From Desulfobacterales bacterium HSG17 (lineage in GTDB: Bacteria; Desulfobacterota; Desulfobacteria; Desulfobacterales; Desulfococcaceae), in NCBI GenBank assembly GCA_030377945.1, contig JAUCGD010000181.1, forward strand, positions 1 through 6,679: a stretch of DNA of 6,679 nucleotides, written 5' to 3'. Position numbers and translations under genes: made by a program. The notes beneath the pieces are model-generated. The model saw only the letters and a program-made list of their open reading frames with translations, was not told the origin of the DNA and made no database searches. Shown one piece after another: positions 1 to 6,482 of the stretch (positions within the stretch are counted from its first letter, which is position 1; each line of letters opens with the position of its first letter).

Positions 1-2019
1 TCATTCAGATTAAAAACCATTATCGGTGTTGCCACAATCGAAGCACTACTCTTGTTTATTATTATTTGGAATAGCCTGAACTACCTGAAATCGTCAAATG
101 AAGAGGAATTTATAAAACGAACCACCACAGCCACCACCCTATTCGCCGGAATGACCAAGGAAGCCATATTGACAACCGATCTGGCATCCCTTGAAAGCTT
201 TATTGATGAAATTTTAAAAAATCCGGACATCCTCTATGCACGAGTGATCAGCACATCAATGGGCTTGCTGGCCGATGGCGGTGAAAAGGCCTTACTCGCA
301 CAACCATTTATCCCCCACATGTCCATTCAGGATGCTCAAAATGGTTTTTTCAACGCGCATGCCAAGATCAGTGAGGCGGGTATTACCTATGGTTCCGTAG
401 AAATCGGATTCAATATTCTTCAAATTCAACGAGTGTTAACGAAAGCGCAAAAACGTTTTCTGATGTTGTCCGGGATCGAAATGCTGTTAAGCGCCCTGTT
501 TTCCTTTGTGCTCGGATCCTATCTCACCCGCCAGTTAAATGACCTCAGTAATGCCTCTTCTCAAATCACTTCCGGTAACCTTGGTTTTCAAATCACCGTG
601 CGTGGCCGGGATGAACTGGCCCGGACAGCCGCGACCTTTAACAAAATGTCCCAGGATCTGAAAGAAAGCTACCAGCGCCTGACCGATTCCCTGGCGGATG
701 AACGCCGCATCAGCAAGGAGCTTTATGAAAGCGAAACACGCAAACGGGTCATTTTGGAAGGCGTATTGGATGGCATTATTACCATTGACGAAAAAGGCAT
801 TATTGAGACCTTTAACCCGGCCGCTGAAAAACTCTTTGGATACAGGTCCGATGATGTGATTGGGCAAAATGTTGAACTCATTATCCCGCAAAAGCATCAG
901 AAGAAGCATCAACAATATATCGATAATTACATAAAAAGCGGCAGGACCAAAATGATTGGCATTGGGCGTGAAACCACTGGACTTCGCAGAAACGGCAACG
1001 AATTCCCCATTGATCTCGGTGTTAGTGAAATTATGCTGCATGATAAAGTAATTTTTACTGGAATAGTACGAGATATAACCGATCGTAAAATTGCTGAAAA
1101 AAATATCAAAAAGTATCAAGAAGGATTGGAAGGTATGGTTAAGGAAAGGACGGCGGAATTAAAAAGGACCCAGGACCGCCTGCTCACCAGAGCCATGGAA
1201 TCCGGTCGCGCGCAGTTGTCCGCCATCACCCTGCACAATATCGGCAATTCCATCACACCCGTCAAAATTCATATTGAAAACATGATGAATGCAGACATGA
1301 TGAGCACCATATCGTTCCTGGAACAATGCTACCGGGAATTGGTGGCCAACCAAACCAATTTAAGCCAGTATGTGCTTGAGGACGTCAAGGGCCAAAATAT
1401 TTTCGTCTATATGGGGGAACTCATCCAATCGCTTCAAAATCAGGAAAAATCACAGCAGCAGGTTGTCAATCAAATCAAATCGTCCCTGACATATGTGACC
1501 GAGACCCTGAGCCTTCAGCAAAACTATGCGGCCCGGGAAAAAGAAATCAAGGAGATCATTGATTTAAATGAATTGATCCGGGATACCATTACGATGCAGC
1601 AAAGCGCCCTTGATAAGCGCCAAATCAGTATCCAGACATTTTTTGCAAACAGATTGCAAAGAATGGTCATCGATAAAAACAGGCTCATGCAGGTCATCGC
1701 CAATTTCATCAAAAACAGTTACGAGGCTATTGATGCCAATCTTGAATCTGGAAATGAAAAGTATTTAAAAATCAAAACCTTCGGTGATGAATCAAAAATT
1801 GGATTCGAGATATTAGACAGTGGCATCGGCCTCACACCAGAACAAATTGAAACGGTTTTCGAATTCGGACAATCTTACAAAGGATCGTCCGGTATCGGCC
1901 TTTTTTATTGTAAAATGTTTGTGGACGCAAATAACGGGCAATTGATCCTTGAAAGTAAAGGACGGGAAAAAGGGGTCCGTGCGGAAGTATGCTTTAACCT
2001 TATGAAAAATGGAAACTAA
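1..2019 (+). CDS. Membrane-bound HAMP-PAS sensor histidine kinase, 5' end cut by window edge
   Basis: Inner-membrane sensor kinase expected to autophosphorylate on His and signal to an unseen partner. The frame is open to base 1, so the TTG at 52 is not the start; it lies inside the first membrane helix. Counting codons from base 1 (672 residues seen): membrane helix 5-25, extracytoplasmic sensor region about 26-150, second helix about 152-175, HAMP 175-227, PAS/PAC about 249-362 (ending IVRDITDRK), coiled coil 367-400, H-box with LHNIGN (His412, bases 1234-1236), and an HATPase domain about 522-667. The ATPase has an N-box NFIKNSYEAI (Asn572), G1 DSGIGL, an F-box-like VFEFG and G2 GSSGIGL. 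The H-box is odd: His is followed by Asn, not Glu/Asp. Only a short N-terminal piece should be missing. Its C-terminal half is paralogous to the kinase at 3842-5527. The VOC gene starts one base after its TAA, so the two are probably co-translated. Kinase class is secure; the signal sensed is not. Confidence 0.93.
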   Translation, partial: SFRLKTIIGVATIEALLLFIIIWNSLNYLKSSNEEEFIKRTTTATTLFAGMTKEAILTTDLASLESFIDEILKNPDILYARVISTSMGLLADGGEKALLAQPFIPHMSIQDAQNGFFNAHAKISEAGITYGSVEIGFNILQIQRVLTKAQKRFLMLSGIEMLLSALFSFVLGSYLTRQLNDLSNASSQITSGNLGFQITVRGRDELARTAATFNKMSQDLKESYQRLTDSLADERRISKELYESETRKRVILEGVLDGIITIDEKGIIETFNPAAEKLFGYRSDDVIGQNVELIIPQKHQKKHQQYIDNYIKSGRTKMIGIGRETTGLRRNGNEFPIDLGVSEIMLHDKVIFTGIVRDITDRKIAEKNIKKYQEGLEGMVKERTAELKRTQDRLLTRAMESGRAQLSAITLHNIGNSITPVKIHIENMMNADMMSTISFLEQCYRELVANQTNLSQYVLEDVKGQNIFVYMGELIQSLQNQEKSQQQVVNQIKSSLTYVTETLSLQQNYAAREKEIKEIIDLNELIRDTITMQQSALDKRQISIQTFFANRLQRMVIDKNRLMQVIANFIKNSYEAIDANLESGNEKYLKIKTFGDESKIGFEILDSGIGLTPEQIETVFEFGQSYKGSSGIGLFYCKMFVDANNGQLILESKGREKGVRAEVCFNLMKNGN

Positions 2020-2020
2020 A

Positions 2021-2407
2021 ATGGACATCAAGGGTATCCATCATGTCGCGATCATTTGCAGTGATTACAAGCGATCTAAAAAATTCTATACCCAAATCCT
2101 GAATTTTAAAATTTTAGACGAGCATTTCAGGCAGGAGCGTAACTCCTATAAACTTGACCTGGCCATCAATCGGAATTACCGGATCGAACTTTTTTCATTT
2201 CACCAGCCGCCAAAACGTGTAAACATGCCTGAAGCCGCTGGATTGCGCCATCTTGCCTTAGCGGTCAGCAACCTTGATAAAATCGTAAAGGAACTGAATG
2301 ATAAAGGCGTTGTGACCGAAGCAATCCGTATTGATCCCTATACCGGTTGCCGTTATACTTTTTGCAAGGATCCTGATGGACTTCCGCTGGAATTTTATGA
2401 GCAATAA
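2021..2407 (+). CDS. VOC-family (glyoxalase/YaeR-like) metalloprotein
   Basis: Small single-module vicinal-oxygen-chelate protein of 128 residues, similar in pattern to the YaeR/GloA2-like group. That group has a metal site, but its physiological substrate is poorly defined. Counting from the ATG at 2021, the likely metal ligands are His8 (in IHHVAI), Glu56 (in RIELFSF), His77 (in GLRHLALAV) and Glu124 (in LPLEFYE), the expected H/E/H/E pattern. The C-terminal DPDG-LPLEFYE signature is typical of the family. Two starts are possible: ATG at 2009, which overlaps the kinase end by 11 bp, or ATG at 2021, one base after the kinase TAA. I prefer 2021 because the family usually begins just before the IKGIHHVAI strand. 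Neither has a clear Shine-Dalgarno, which fits translational coupling to the kinase. Cytosolic; a monomer of this size would normally dimerise to build complete active sites. Lactoylglutathione lyase activity should not be assumed. Confidence 0.9.
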   Translation: MDIKGIHHVAIICSDYKRSKKFYTQILNFKILDEHFRQERNSYKLDLAINRNYRIELFSFHQPPKRVNMPEAAGLRHLALAVSNLDKIVKELNDKGVVTEAIRIDPYTGCRYTFCKDPDGLPLEFYEQ

Positions 2408-2495
2408 AAACCGGTGGTGGTGACGGATATTCAACGGCGGATGCGCCATGCGTCATGTATCTTAAGAACTGAAACCAAGATAGGAATTCAAATCA

Positions 2496-3449
2496 TTGGG
2501 TATCAAAACGATAGATTATGATTTACTATCCCAACGTGTCGGTGAAGAGCACCTGCGTCGGCGATTGACTCGTCAAGTCGATATTGCGGCAAAGTTTTAC
2601 GCCAAGGGTGGCTACGCTTCCTTTCACATCGAAAATGTCGACTGGTTGCATCGAGCCCTTGAAGCTTTATTAAAATTGGCCGGCCTTTATCACCAGGGAC
2701 AAAAGAATGCGATCGACTACAAAGTCGAGCACCGCATCGTTCACCTTGCTAATTTACCCAGGTCATTTGAGGGATACAGACTTCTTCAGCTCTCCGACAT
2801 CCATGCTGACGGTATCCCTGATGGGGGAGCAAAGCTTAGGGCCATTTTATCCGGACTTGATGCCGACCTTTGTGTCATTACCGGTGATTATCGTTTCGAT
2901 ACAAAAGATGTTCATCAAACAGCCATTGATCGGACCCGATCACTCCTCAATGCCCTGCCCCGGGAAATGAAGATTTACGGCATCTTGGGAAATCATGATT
3001 TTATCGAATTCGTACCACTTCTTGAGGCCAGCGGCATCATCATGCTCTTGAATGAACCCGCACGAATCGATAGAAACGGATCTGAAATATGGCTGACCGG
3101 CATTGATGATGCCCACATATATGCATGCCATGACATTCCCAAGGCCCTTACCGGGATTCCGGAAAGAGCCACCACGATTATGCTTTCCCACACCCCGGAA
3201 ACATATGCTGAAGCGGCCGACAACGGCATCGACTATTTGCTTTGCGGCCATACTCATGGCGGCCAGATCTGTCTCCCGGGTGGTTTTCCAGTAATTACCA
3301 ACGCCAAGTGCCCGAGGGATTTTTGCACCGGCGCGTGGCAATATTTGAACATGCAGGGGTATACATCCCGGTGCACCGGATCTTCGGGGTTACCGGTCCG
3401 GTTCTTCTGTCCCCCGGAAATTACGATTCATGAATTTTATCGCGCATAG
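2496..3449 (+). CDS. Calcineurin-like metallophosphoesterase (YkuE/YaeI type)
   Basis: Binuclear-metal phosphoesterase of 317 residues. Metal-site motifs appear in order: LSDIHAD (Asp101, His103), TGDYRFD (Asp131), GNHDF (Asn166, His167), LSHTPE (His232) and CGHTHGGQ (His252, His254). The C-terminal GLPVRFFCPPEITI is typical of the YkuE/YaeI/LpxG-like group. Members of that group hydrolyse phosphodiesters or pyrophosphates, in some cases UDP-2,3-diacylglucosamine of lipid A synthesis; the substrate here cannot be told. Many relatives have an N-terminal membrane helix or Tat signal. This one has about 95 charged, partly helical residues before the catalytic core and no clear membrane segment, so it is probably cytosolic or peripheral. 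The start is the TTG at 2496: an in-frame TAG at 2481 excludes anything further upstream, and AGGA at 2482-2485 lies 10 bases before it. It follows the VOC gene after 88 bp and precedes the PAS gene by 22 bp. The family call is firm, the start moderately so. Confidence 0.9.
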   Translation: MGIKTIDYDLLSQRVGEEHLRRRLTRQVDIAAKFYAKGGYASFHIENVDWLHRALEALLKLAGLYHQGQKNAIDYKVEHRIVHLANLPRSFEGYRLLQLSDIHADGIPDGGAKLRAILSGLDADLCVITGDYRFDTKDVHQTAIDRTRSLLNALPREMKIYGILGNHDFIEFVPLLEASGIIMLLNEPARIDRNGSEIWLTGIDDAHIYACHDIPKALTGIPERATTIMLSHTPETYAEAADNGIDYLLCGHTHGGQICLPGGFPVITNAKCPRDFCTGAWQYLNMQGYTSRCTGSSGLPVRFFCPPEITIHEFYRA

Positions 3450-3459
3450 GACCTGTCAT

Positions 3460-3464
3460 GGAGG
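3460..3464 (+). promoter_or_regulatory. Shine-Dalgarno for the stand-alone PAS gene
   Basis: GGAGG ends 7 bases before the ATG at 3472. It is the strongest ribosome-binding site on the plus strand and fixes that start. The neighbouring genes at 2496 and 3842 use TTG with weaker sites, so the PAS protein may be made at a higher level than either. Confidence 0.75.
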
Positions 3465-3471
3465 CTAATCA

Positions 3472-3828
3472 ATGAGTGCGTTTGCTCAATTATCCAACGA
3501 ACTGGAACGCCCCACCATCATTGCCGATCATAATGGAATCATTAAAAAAACGAATCTGGCTTTTGAGAAAGCCTTTGGGTGGAAAAATTCATTTTTACTT
3601 GGGAAATTGATTTCCACCATCATCCCGGAAGGCTTCCGAGACGCCCACAACCTCGGTTTTTCCCGTTTTTTTCTCGAAGGTAAGCCCAAACTGCTCAACC
3701 AACCTCTGACCCTCAAAATCCTAAAAGCCGACGGGACGGTAATTGACGCGGAACATTATATCATCGCTGAAAAACAAAATGACAAATGGGTATTTGGGGC
3801 TTACATTTGCCCTCTCCAGAAAAAATAA
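3472..3828 (+). CDS. Stand-alone single PAS-domain protein
   Basis: A 118-residue protein made of one PAS fold and nothing else: no membrane helix, kinase, receiver or DNA-binding part. The fold runs from IIADHNGIIKKTNLAFEKAF (residues 16-35), through IIPEGFRDAH (50-59) and the core strand LKILKADGTVIDAEHYI (81-97), to WVFGAYICPL (106-115). His59 lies where FixL-type haem PAS domains carry the proximal ligand, but the later FixL-type Arg is not conserved, and His at this site is also common in PAS domains without haem. The start is well supported by GGAGG at 3460-3464. It ends with adjacent stops (TAA TAG), 13 bp before the soluble kinase, whose own N-terminus resembles an inter-PAS linker. 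I infer that it is a detached sensor or adaptor for that kinase. It is not a simple frameshift of it: the kinase frame has its own TAA at 3833-3835. Confidence 0.85.
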   Translation: MSAFAQLSNELERPTIIADHNGIIKKTNLAFEKAFGWKNSFLLGKLISTIIPEGFRDAHNLGFSRFFLEGKPKLLNQPLTLKILKADGTVIDAEHYIIAEKQNDKWVFGAYICPLQKK

Positions 3829-3841
3829 TAGGTAATCATTC

Positions 3842-5527
3842 TTGAAACTTAAAGAACATCTCGACGACCTTCGATTGACCCTTGGAAAACTCGAGATCGC
3901 CCTGAATTCGATCTCCGATGCCATCGTATGGACCGACCTTGATGGAAATATCCGCTGGTGTAACTCCAGCTTCGATCAATTAATCGGCCTGCCACGCATC
4001 CTTCTTCTTGGCAAATCCCTGCCTTTGGTTTTACCTTTAAAAGAACGGGGTATTTCTCTGCCGAACAAAGCTCACCCGGTATCTGTCTGCCTTAACCTGA
4101 AAAAAAGCATAGATGGTTATTATAAATTTGAAAAAAACGAGGGACGGCTTTTATTGGAGATAAATGCTAAATTCGTGACCATTAATCCATCTGAGAATAT
4201 TGCCATCATTTCCATCCGTGACGTTTCCGATAAAAAAGAAATCGAACAATCCAGAATTCAAAGCAAGGCCCTCCAGGCGGCCGCTAATGCCATTGCCATC
4301 ACCGACCGCGATGGTCAGTTGATTTGGATCAATCCCGCCTTTACCCATATGACGGGTTATACGCTTGAAGAAATATTCGGCAAAAACATGCGATTTCTCA
4401 AGTCCGGGCGAAATGGGGATCATTTATACCGCAATCTTTGGCAGACTATTATGGCCGGTCATGTCTGGGAAGAGGAAATGGTCAACCAGAAAAAAAATGG
4501 CGACCTTTATACCGAACTTCAAACCATTACGCCGGTGTTGGACACTACCGGAACGCCCACCCATTTTATTGCTATCAAACAAGATATCTCCTTTAAAAAA
4601 AGAATCGATGCCGAACTTAAACAATACCGGCAACAACTCGAACGAATGGTTGGAGAAAGGACCCGAGAACTAAAAGAGACTCAAAAAGAACTAATCCAAA
4701 AAGCGATGGAAGCCGGACGTGCACAACTTGCGGGCATGATTTTGCATAACATCGGCAACGCGGTTACACCCGTAAGTGTCTATGCCGAGAAAATGCAAAA
4801 CCGAAATGCGACCAACCTGACCAGGTACCTGGAAAAATGTTATACTGAACTCAATCTGCACAAAAAAGAAATGACCCAGTTCATCAATTCTGATGAAAGG
4901 GGCCGCGAAATTTTCAATTATATTGGGGAGTTGATTAACTCTTTGATTCAAGAGGATGAGGCCTTTTCTGAAACCACAGCCAAAATATCCGGCAGTATTT
5001 CCTATATTTCTGAGATCCTGACCATGCACCAGACATACGCTGCCAAGGAGGTTGAAAATAAAACGGTAAGCGATTTGAACCGGTTGATTGAAGATTCCCT
5101 GCACATGTTATCCACATCAATTGAAGCAAGAGGTATTCAGCTTCGGACAGACTATCACAAAACACTTCCGCCCCTGCTGATTGATGCCAATCGGTGTATG
5201 CAAGTCATCGTCAACATCATTAAAAACAGCTATGAAGCCATTGAAATCCAACCGGATATTTCGATAAAAAAAGAAATTTCCGTGCAAACCTATACACAAA
5301 ATGACCGGATCTGTCTAAGTGTTACGGATACAGGAATCGGCCTGACAAGTGATGAGAAGAACAGTGCATTTAACTTCGGCAAATCACAAAAAGGCTCCAC
5401 CGGTTTTGGGCTTTACTATTGCAAACAATTCGTTGAAAATAACAATGGACGATTCACCATTGAAAGCTCAGGACCCGGACTCGGCGCTACAGTGATACTC
5501 TGTTTCCAACCTTCTGTAGCGCCTTAA
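3842..5527 (+). CDS. Soluble PAS-PAS sensor histidine kinase
   Basis: Cytoplasmic histidine kinase of 561 residues with no membrane helix. Order: short coiled coil 1-20, PAS1 about 20-130 (ending SIRDVSDKK), PAS2 with PAC about 143-255 (ending AIKQDISFKK), coiled coil 255-290, H-box with LHNIGNAVTPV (His302, bases 4745-4747), a long helical region, then an HATPase domain about 410-556. The ATPase carries N-box NIIKNSYEAI (Asn462), G1 DTGIGL, the F-box-like AFNFGKS and G2 GSTGFGL. PAS2 has GKNMRFL where LOV photoreceptors have GxNCRFL; the cysteine is Met183, so no flavin-adduct photochemistry is expected. The H-box lacks the usual acidic residue after His. From the coiled coil to the end it is clearly paralogous to the kinase at 1-2019. 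The start is the TTG at 3842: an in-frame TAA at 3833 bars anything upstream, and a weak AGG lies at 3830-3832. No response regulator is adjacent. Confidence 0.92.
   Translation: MKLKEHLDDLRLTLGKLEIALNSISDAIVWTDLDGNIRWCNSSFDQLIGLPRILLLGKSLPLVLPLKERGISLPNKAHPVSVCLNLKKSIDGYYKFEKNEGRLLLEINAKFVTINPSENIAIISIRDVSDKKEIEQSRIQSKALQAAANAIAITDRDGQLIWINPAFTHMTGYTLEEIFGKNMRFLKSGRNGDHLYRNLWQTIMAGHVWEEEMVNQKKNGDLYTELQTITPVLDTTGTPTHFIAIKQDISFKKRIDAELKQYRQQLERMVGERTRELKETQKELIQKAMEAGRAQLAGMILHNIGNAVTPVSVYAEKMQNRNATNLTRYLEKCYTELNLHKKEMTQFINSDERGREIFNYIGELINSLIQEDEAFSETTAKISGSISYISEILTMHQTYAAKEVENKTVSDLNRLIEDSLHMLSTSIEARGIQLRTDYHKTLPPLLIDANRCMQVIVNIIKNSYEAIEIQPDISIKKEISVQTYTQNDRICLSVTDTGIGLTSDEKNSAFNFGKSQKGSTGFGLYYCKQFVENNNGRFTIESSGPGLGATVILCFQPSVAP
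5483..5523. repeat. Perfect 10-bp inverted repeat over the kinase 3' end, possible terminator hairpin
   Basis: GGCGCTACAG at 5483-5492 is the exact reverse complement of CTGTAGCGCC at 5514-5523, with a 21-base loop. The right arm ends one base before the TAA (5525-5527) of the soluble kinase. A run of eight T follows at 5539-5546, but it starts 15 bases after the stem, too far for a textbook intrinsic terminator. It could end or stabilise the kinase transcript at the convergent junction with arsM. The repeat is certain; the function is inferred. Confidence 0.55.
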
Positions 5528-5553
5528 CACGGTATATATTTTTTTTAAATTCT

Positions 5554-6408
5554 TCAGTCCGGTTTTATGGCCTCAATATAAGCTGAAACAACGTAGTCCC
5601 CGGAATTTTGTCCCGGCGTCCACTCATTAATAATGGCGCGGCTTTCATCCTTGGGTTTGATATTAATATTTACAAATCCGGCTTTCTCCAGCATTTCTTT
5701 TGTTTGTTCAATGGTTGCCGCACCACCGATACAGGCGGAGACCAGGGCCAGGTTTTTTTTGATTTCATCTGGAAGCTCGGCTGTTGCCACGATATCGGAA
5801 ACCGACAACCGTCCACCTGGTTTAAGTGCGCGAAAAGCATCTTGAAACACACTTGGCTTGTCAGGAGAAAGATTGATGACGCAATTGGAAATAATGATAT
5901 CAGCCGTATTGTCCGGTACTGGAAGATGTTCGATCTCTCCCAGACGGAATTCGATATTGTCAAGTCCCGATTTGTCGACGTTACTGCGGGCTTTGCTGAT
6001 CATATCCGGCGTCATGTCGATGCCGATGACCCGGCCGGTTTCACCCACCTGCCGGGCGGCCAAAAAGCAATCAAATCCACCACCGCTGCCAAGATCCACA
6101 ACCGTTTCACCGGGCTTTAGGGAAGCAAGGGCCACTGGATTACCGCAGCCGAGTCCCAGGTTGGCACCTTCGGGTACAGCGGCCATTTCATCCTTTGAAT
6201 ATCCCATTACGGCCGAGAGTTTGTCAGGTGTAATCGAAGTTTCGCCGCAACCGCATCCCGCGGAACTGTTCTCAGCATTTTCAAGACCTCCCTGTTCTCC
6301 GCAACAGGATGCCGCCTGGATCATTTCGGATGCGCCCTTGTTGCCGGTGGCGATCTTTGCATAATTTTTACGTACGGTTTGTCTGATTGCGTCTTTTGTT
6401 GTTTCCAT
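5554..6408 (-). CDS. arsM: Arsenite S-adenosylmethionine methyltransferase
   Basis: Cytosolic SAM-dependent enzyme that methylates trivalent arsenite to mono-, di- and trimethylated arsenicals. 284 residues from the ATG at 6408. SAM motif I is VVDLGSGGGFD (residues 103-113) and the post-I acidic loop is GIDMTPDMI (129-137). The three arsenic-binding cysteines of the family are all present: Cys88 in LGLGCGNP, Cys176 in ISNCVINL and Cys226 in SACIGGA. There is also the usual cysteine-rich N-terminal stretch, SCCGEQGG (Cys35, Cys36) and CGCGE (Cys52, Cys54). Three consecutive ATGs occur (6414, 6411, 6408). AGGAGG at 6415-6420 abuts the first and is 6 bases from the third, so 6408 is the best start. 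The gene converges on the soluble kinase, 26 bp apart, and is probably transcribed separately from a promoter at 6435-6462. No ArsR, ArsB/Acr3 or ArsC is visible in the window. Length and motifs are complete. Confidence 0.95.
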   Translation of the reverse strand: METTKDAIRQTVRKNYAKIATGNKGASEMIQAASCCGEQGGLENAENSSAGCGCGETSITPDKLSAVMGYSKDEMAAVPEGANLGLGCGNPVALASLKPGETVVDLGSGGGFDCFLAARQVGETGRVIGIDMTPDMISKARSNVDKSGLDNIEFRLGEIEHLPVPDNTADIIISNCVINLSPDKPSVFQDAFRALKPGGRLSVSDIVATAELPDEIKKNLALVSACIGGAATIEQTKEMLEKAGFVNINIKPKDESRAIINEWTPGQNSGDYVVSAYIEAIKPD

Positions 6409-6414
6409 CATCAT

Positions 6415-6420
6415 CCTCCT
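6415..6420 (-). promoter_or_regulatory. Consensus Shine-Dalgarno deciding the arsM start
   Basis: Read on the minus strand this is AGGAGG. It touches the first of three in-frame ATG codons, is 3 bases from the second and 6 from the third. Only the third (6408) has normal spacing, so the protein most likely begins METTKDAIRQ. Confidence 0.75.
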
Positions 6421-6434
6421 GTTTTAAATTGATT

Positions 6435-6462
6435 ATTCTAAAAATATCGAAACATGTAGCAA
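6435..6462 (-). promoter_or_regulatory. Candidate sigma70-type promoter for arsM
   Basis: On the minus strand TTGCTA (6462-6457; 4 of 6 matches to TTGACA) is separated by 16 bases from TAGAAT (6440-6435; 5 of 6 matches to TATAAT). Transcription would start near 6428, leaving the arsM Shine-Dalgarno in a leader of about 20 bases. The surrounding gap is AT-rich, which helps such matches arise by chance. I saw no clear ArsR-type operator palindrome. Confidence 0.35.
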
Positions 6463-6482
6463 AAAAAAGCCATACACAAATG

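Noticed and set aside
535..1119. 194-codon minus-strand frame inside the first kinase
   Set aside because: It lies antisense to a clear HAMP-PAS coding region, has no recognisable domain and no ribosome-binding support. It is a shadow of the real gene.
2408..2495. Possible terminator or promoter in the gap between the VOC and phosphoesterase genes
   Set aside because: Only very short inverted repeats (such as GGCG/CGCC) without a T-run, and no convincing -35/-10 pair. Nothing supportable beyond the AGGA before the TTG start.
4295..4610. LOV-type flavin photoreceptor in the second PAS of the soluble kinase
   Set aside because: The motif is GKNMRFL; the cysteine that forms the flavin adduct in LOV domains is methionine, so it is treated as an ordinary PAS/PAC domain.
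3472..5527. PAS gene and kinase as one gene broken by a frameshift
   Set aside because: Adjacent stops (TAA TAG) end the PAS frame, the kinase frame has its own TAA at 3833-3835, and the PAS gene has a strong Shine-Dalgarno. A single indel would not join them.
5608..6364. Plus-strand open frames opposite arsM
   Set aside because: They are antisense to a complete, motif-rich ArsM and have no domain content.
6461..6482. T8 run (minus strand) just after the small ORF as an intrinsic terminator
   Set aside because: No stable stem precedes it; the only pairing found is weak, with mismatches and wobble pairs.
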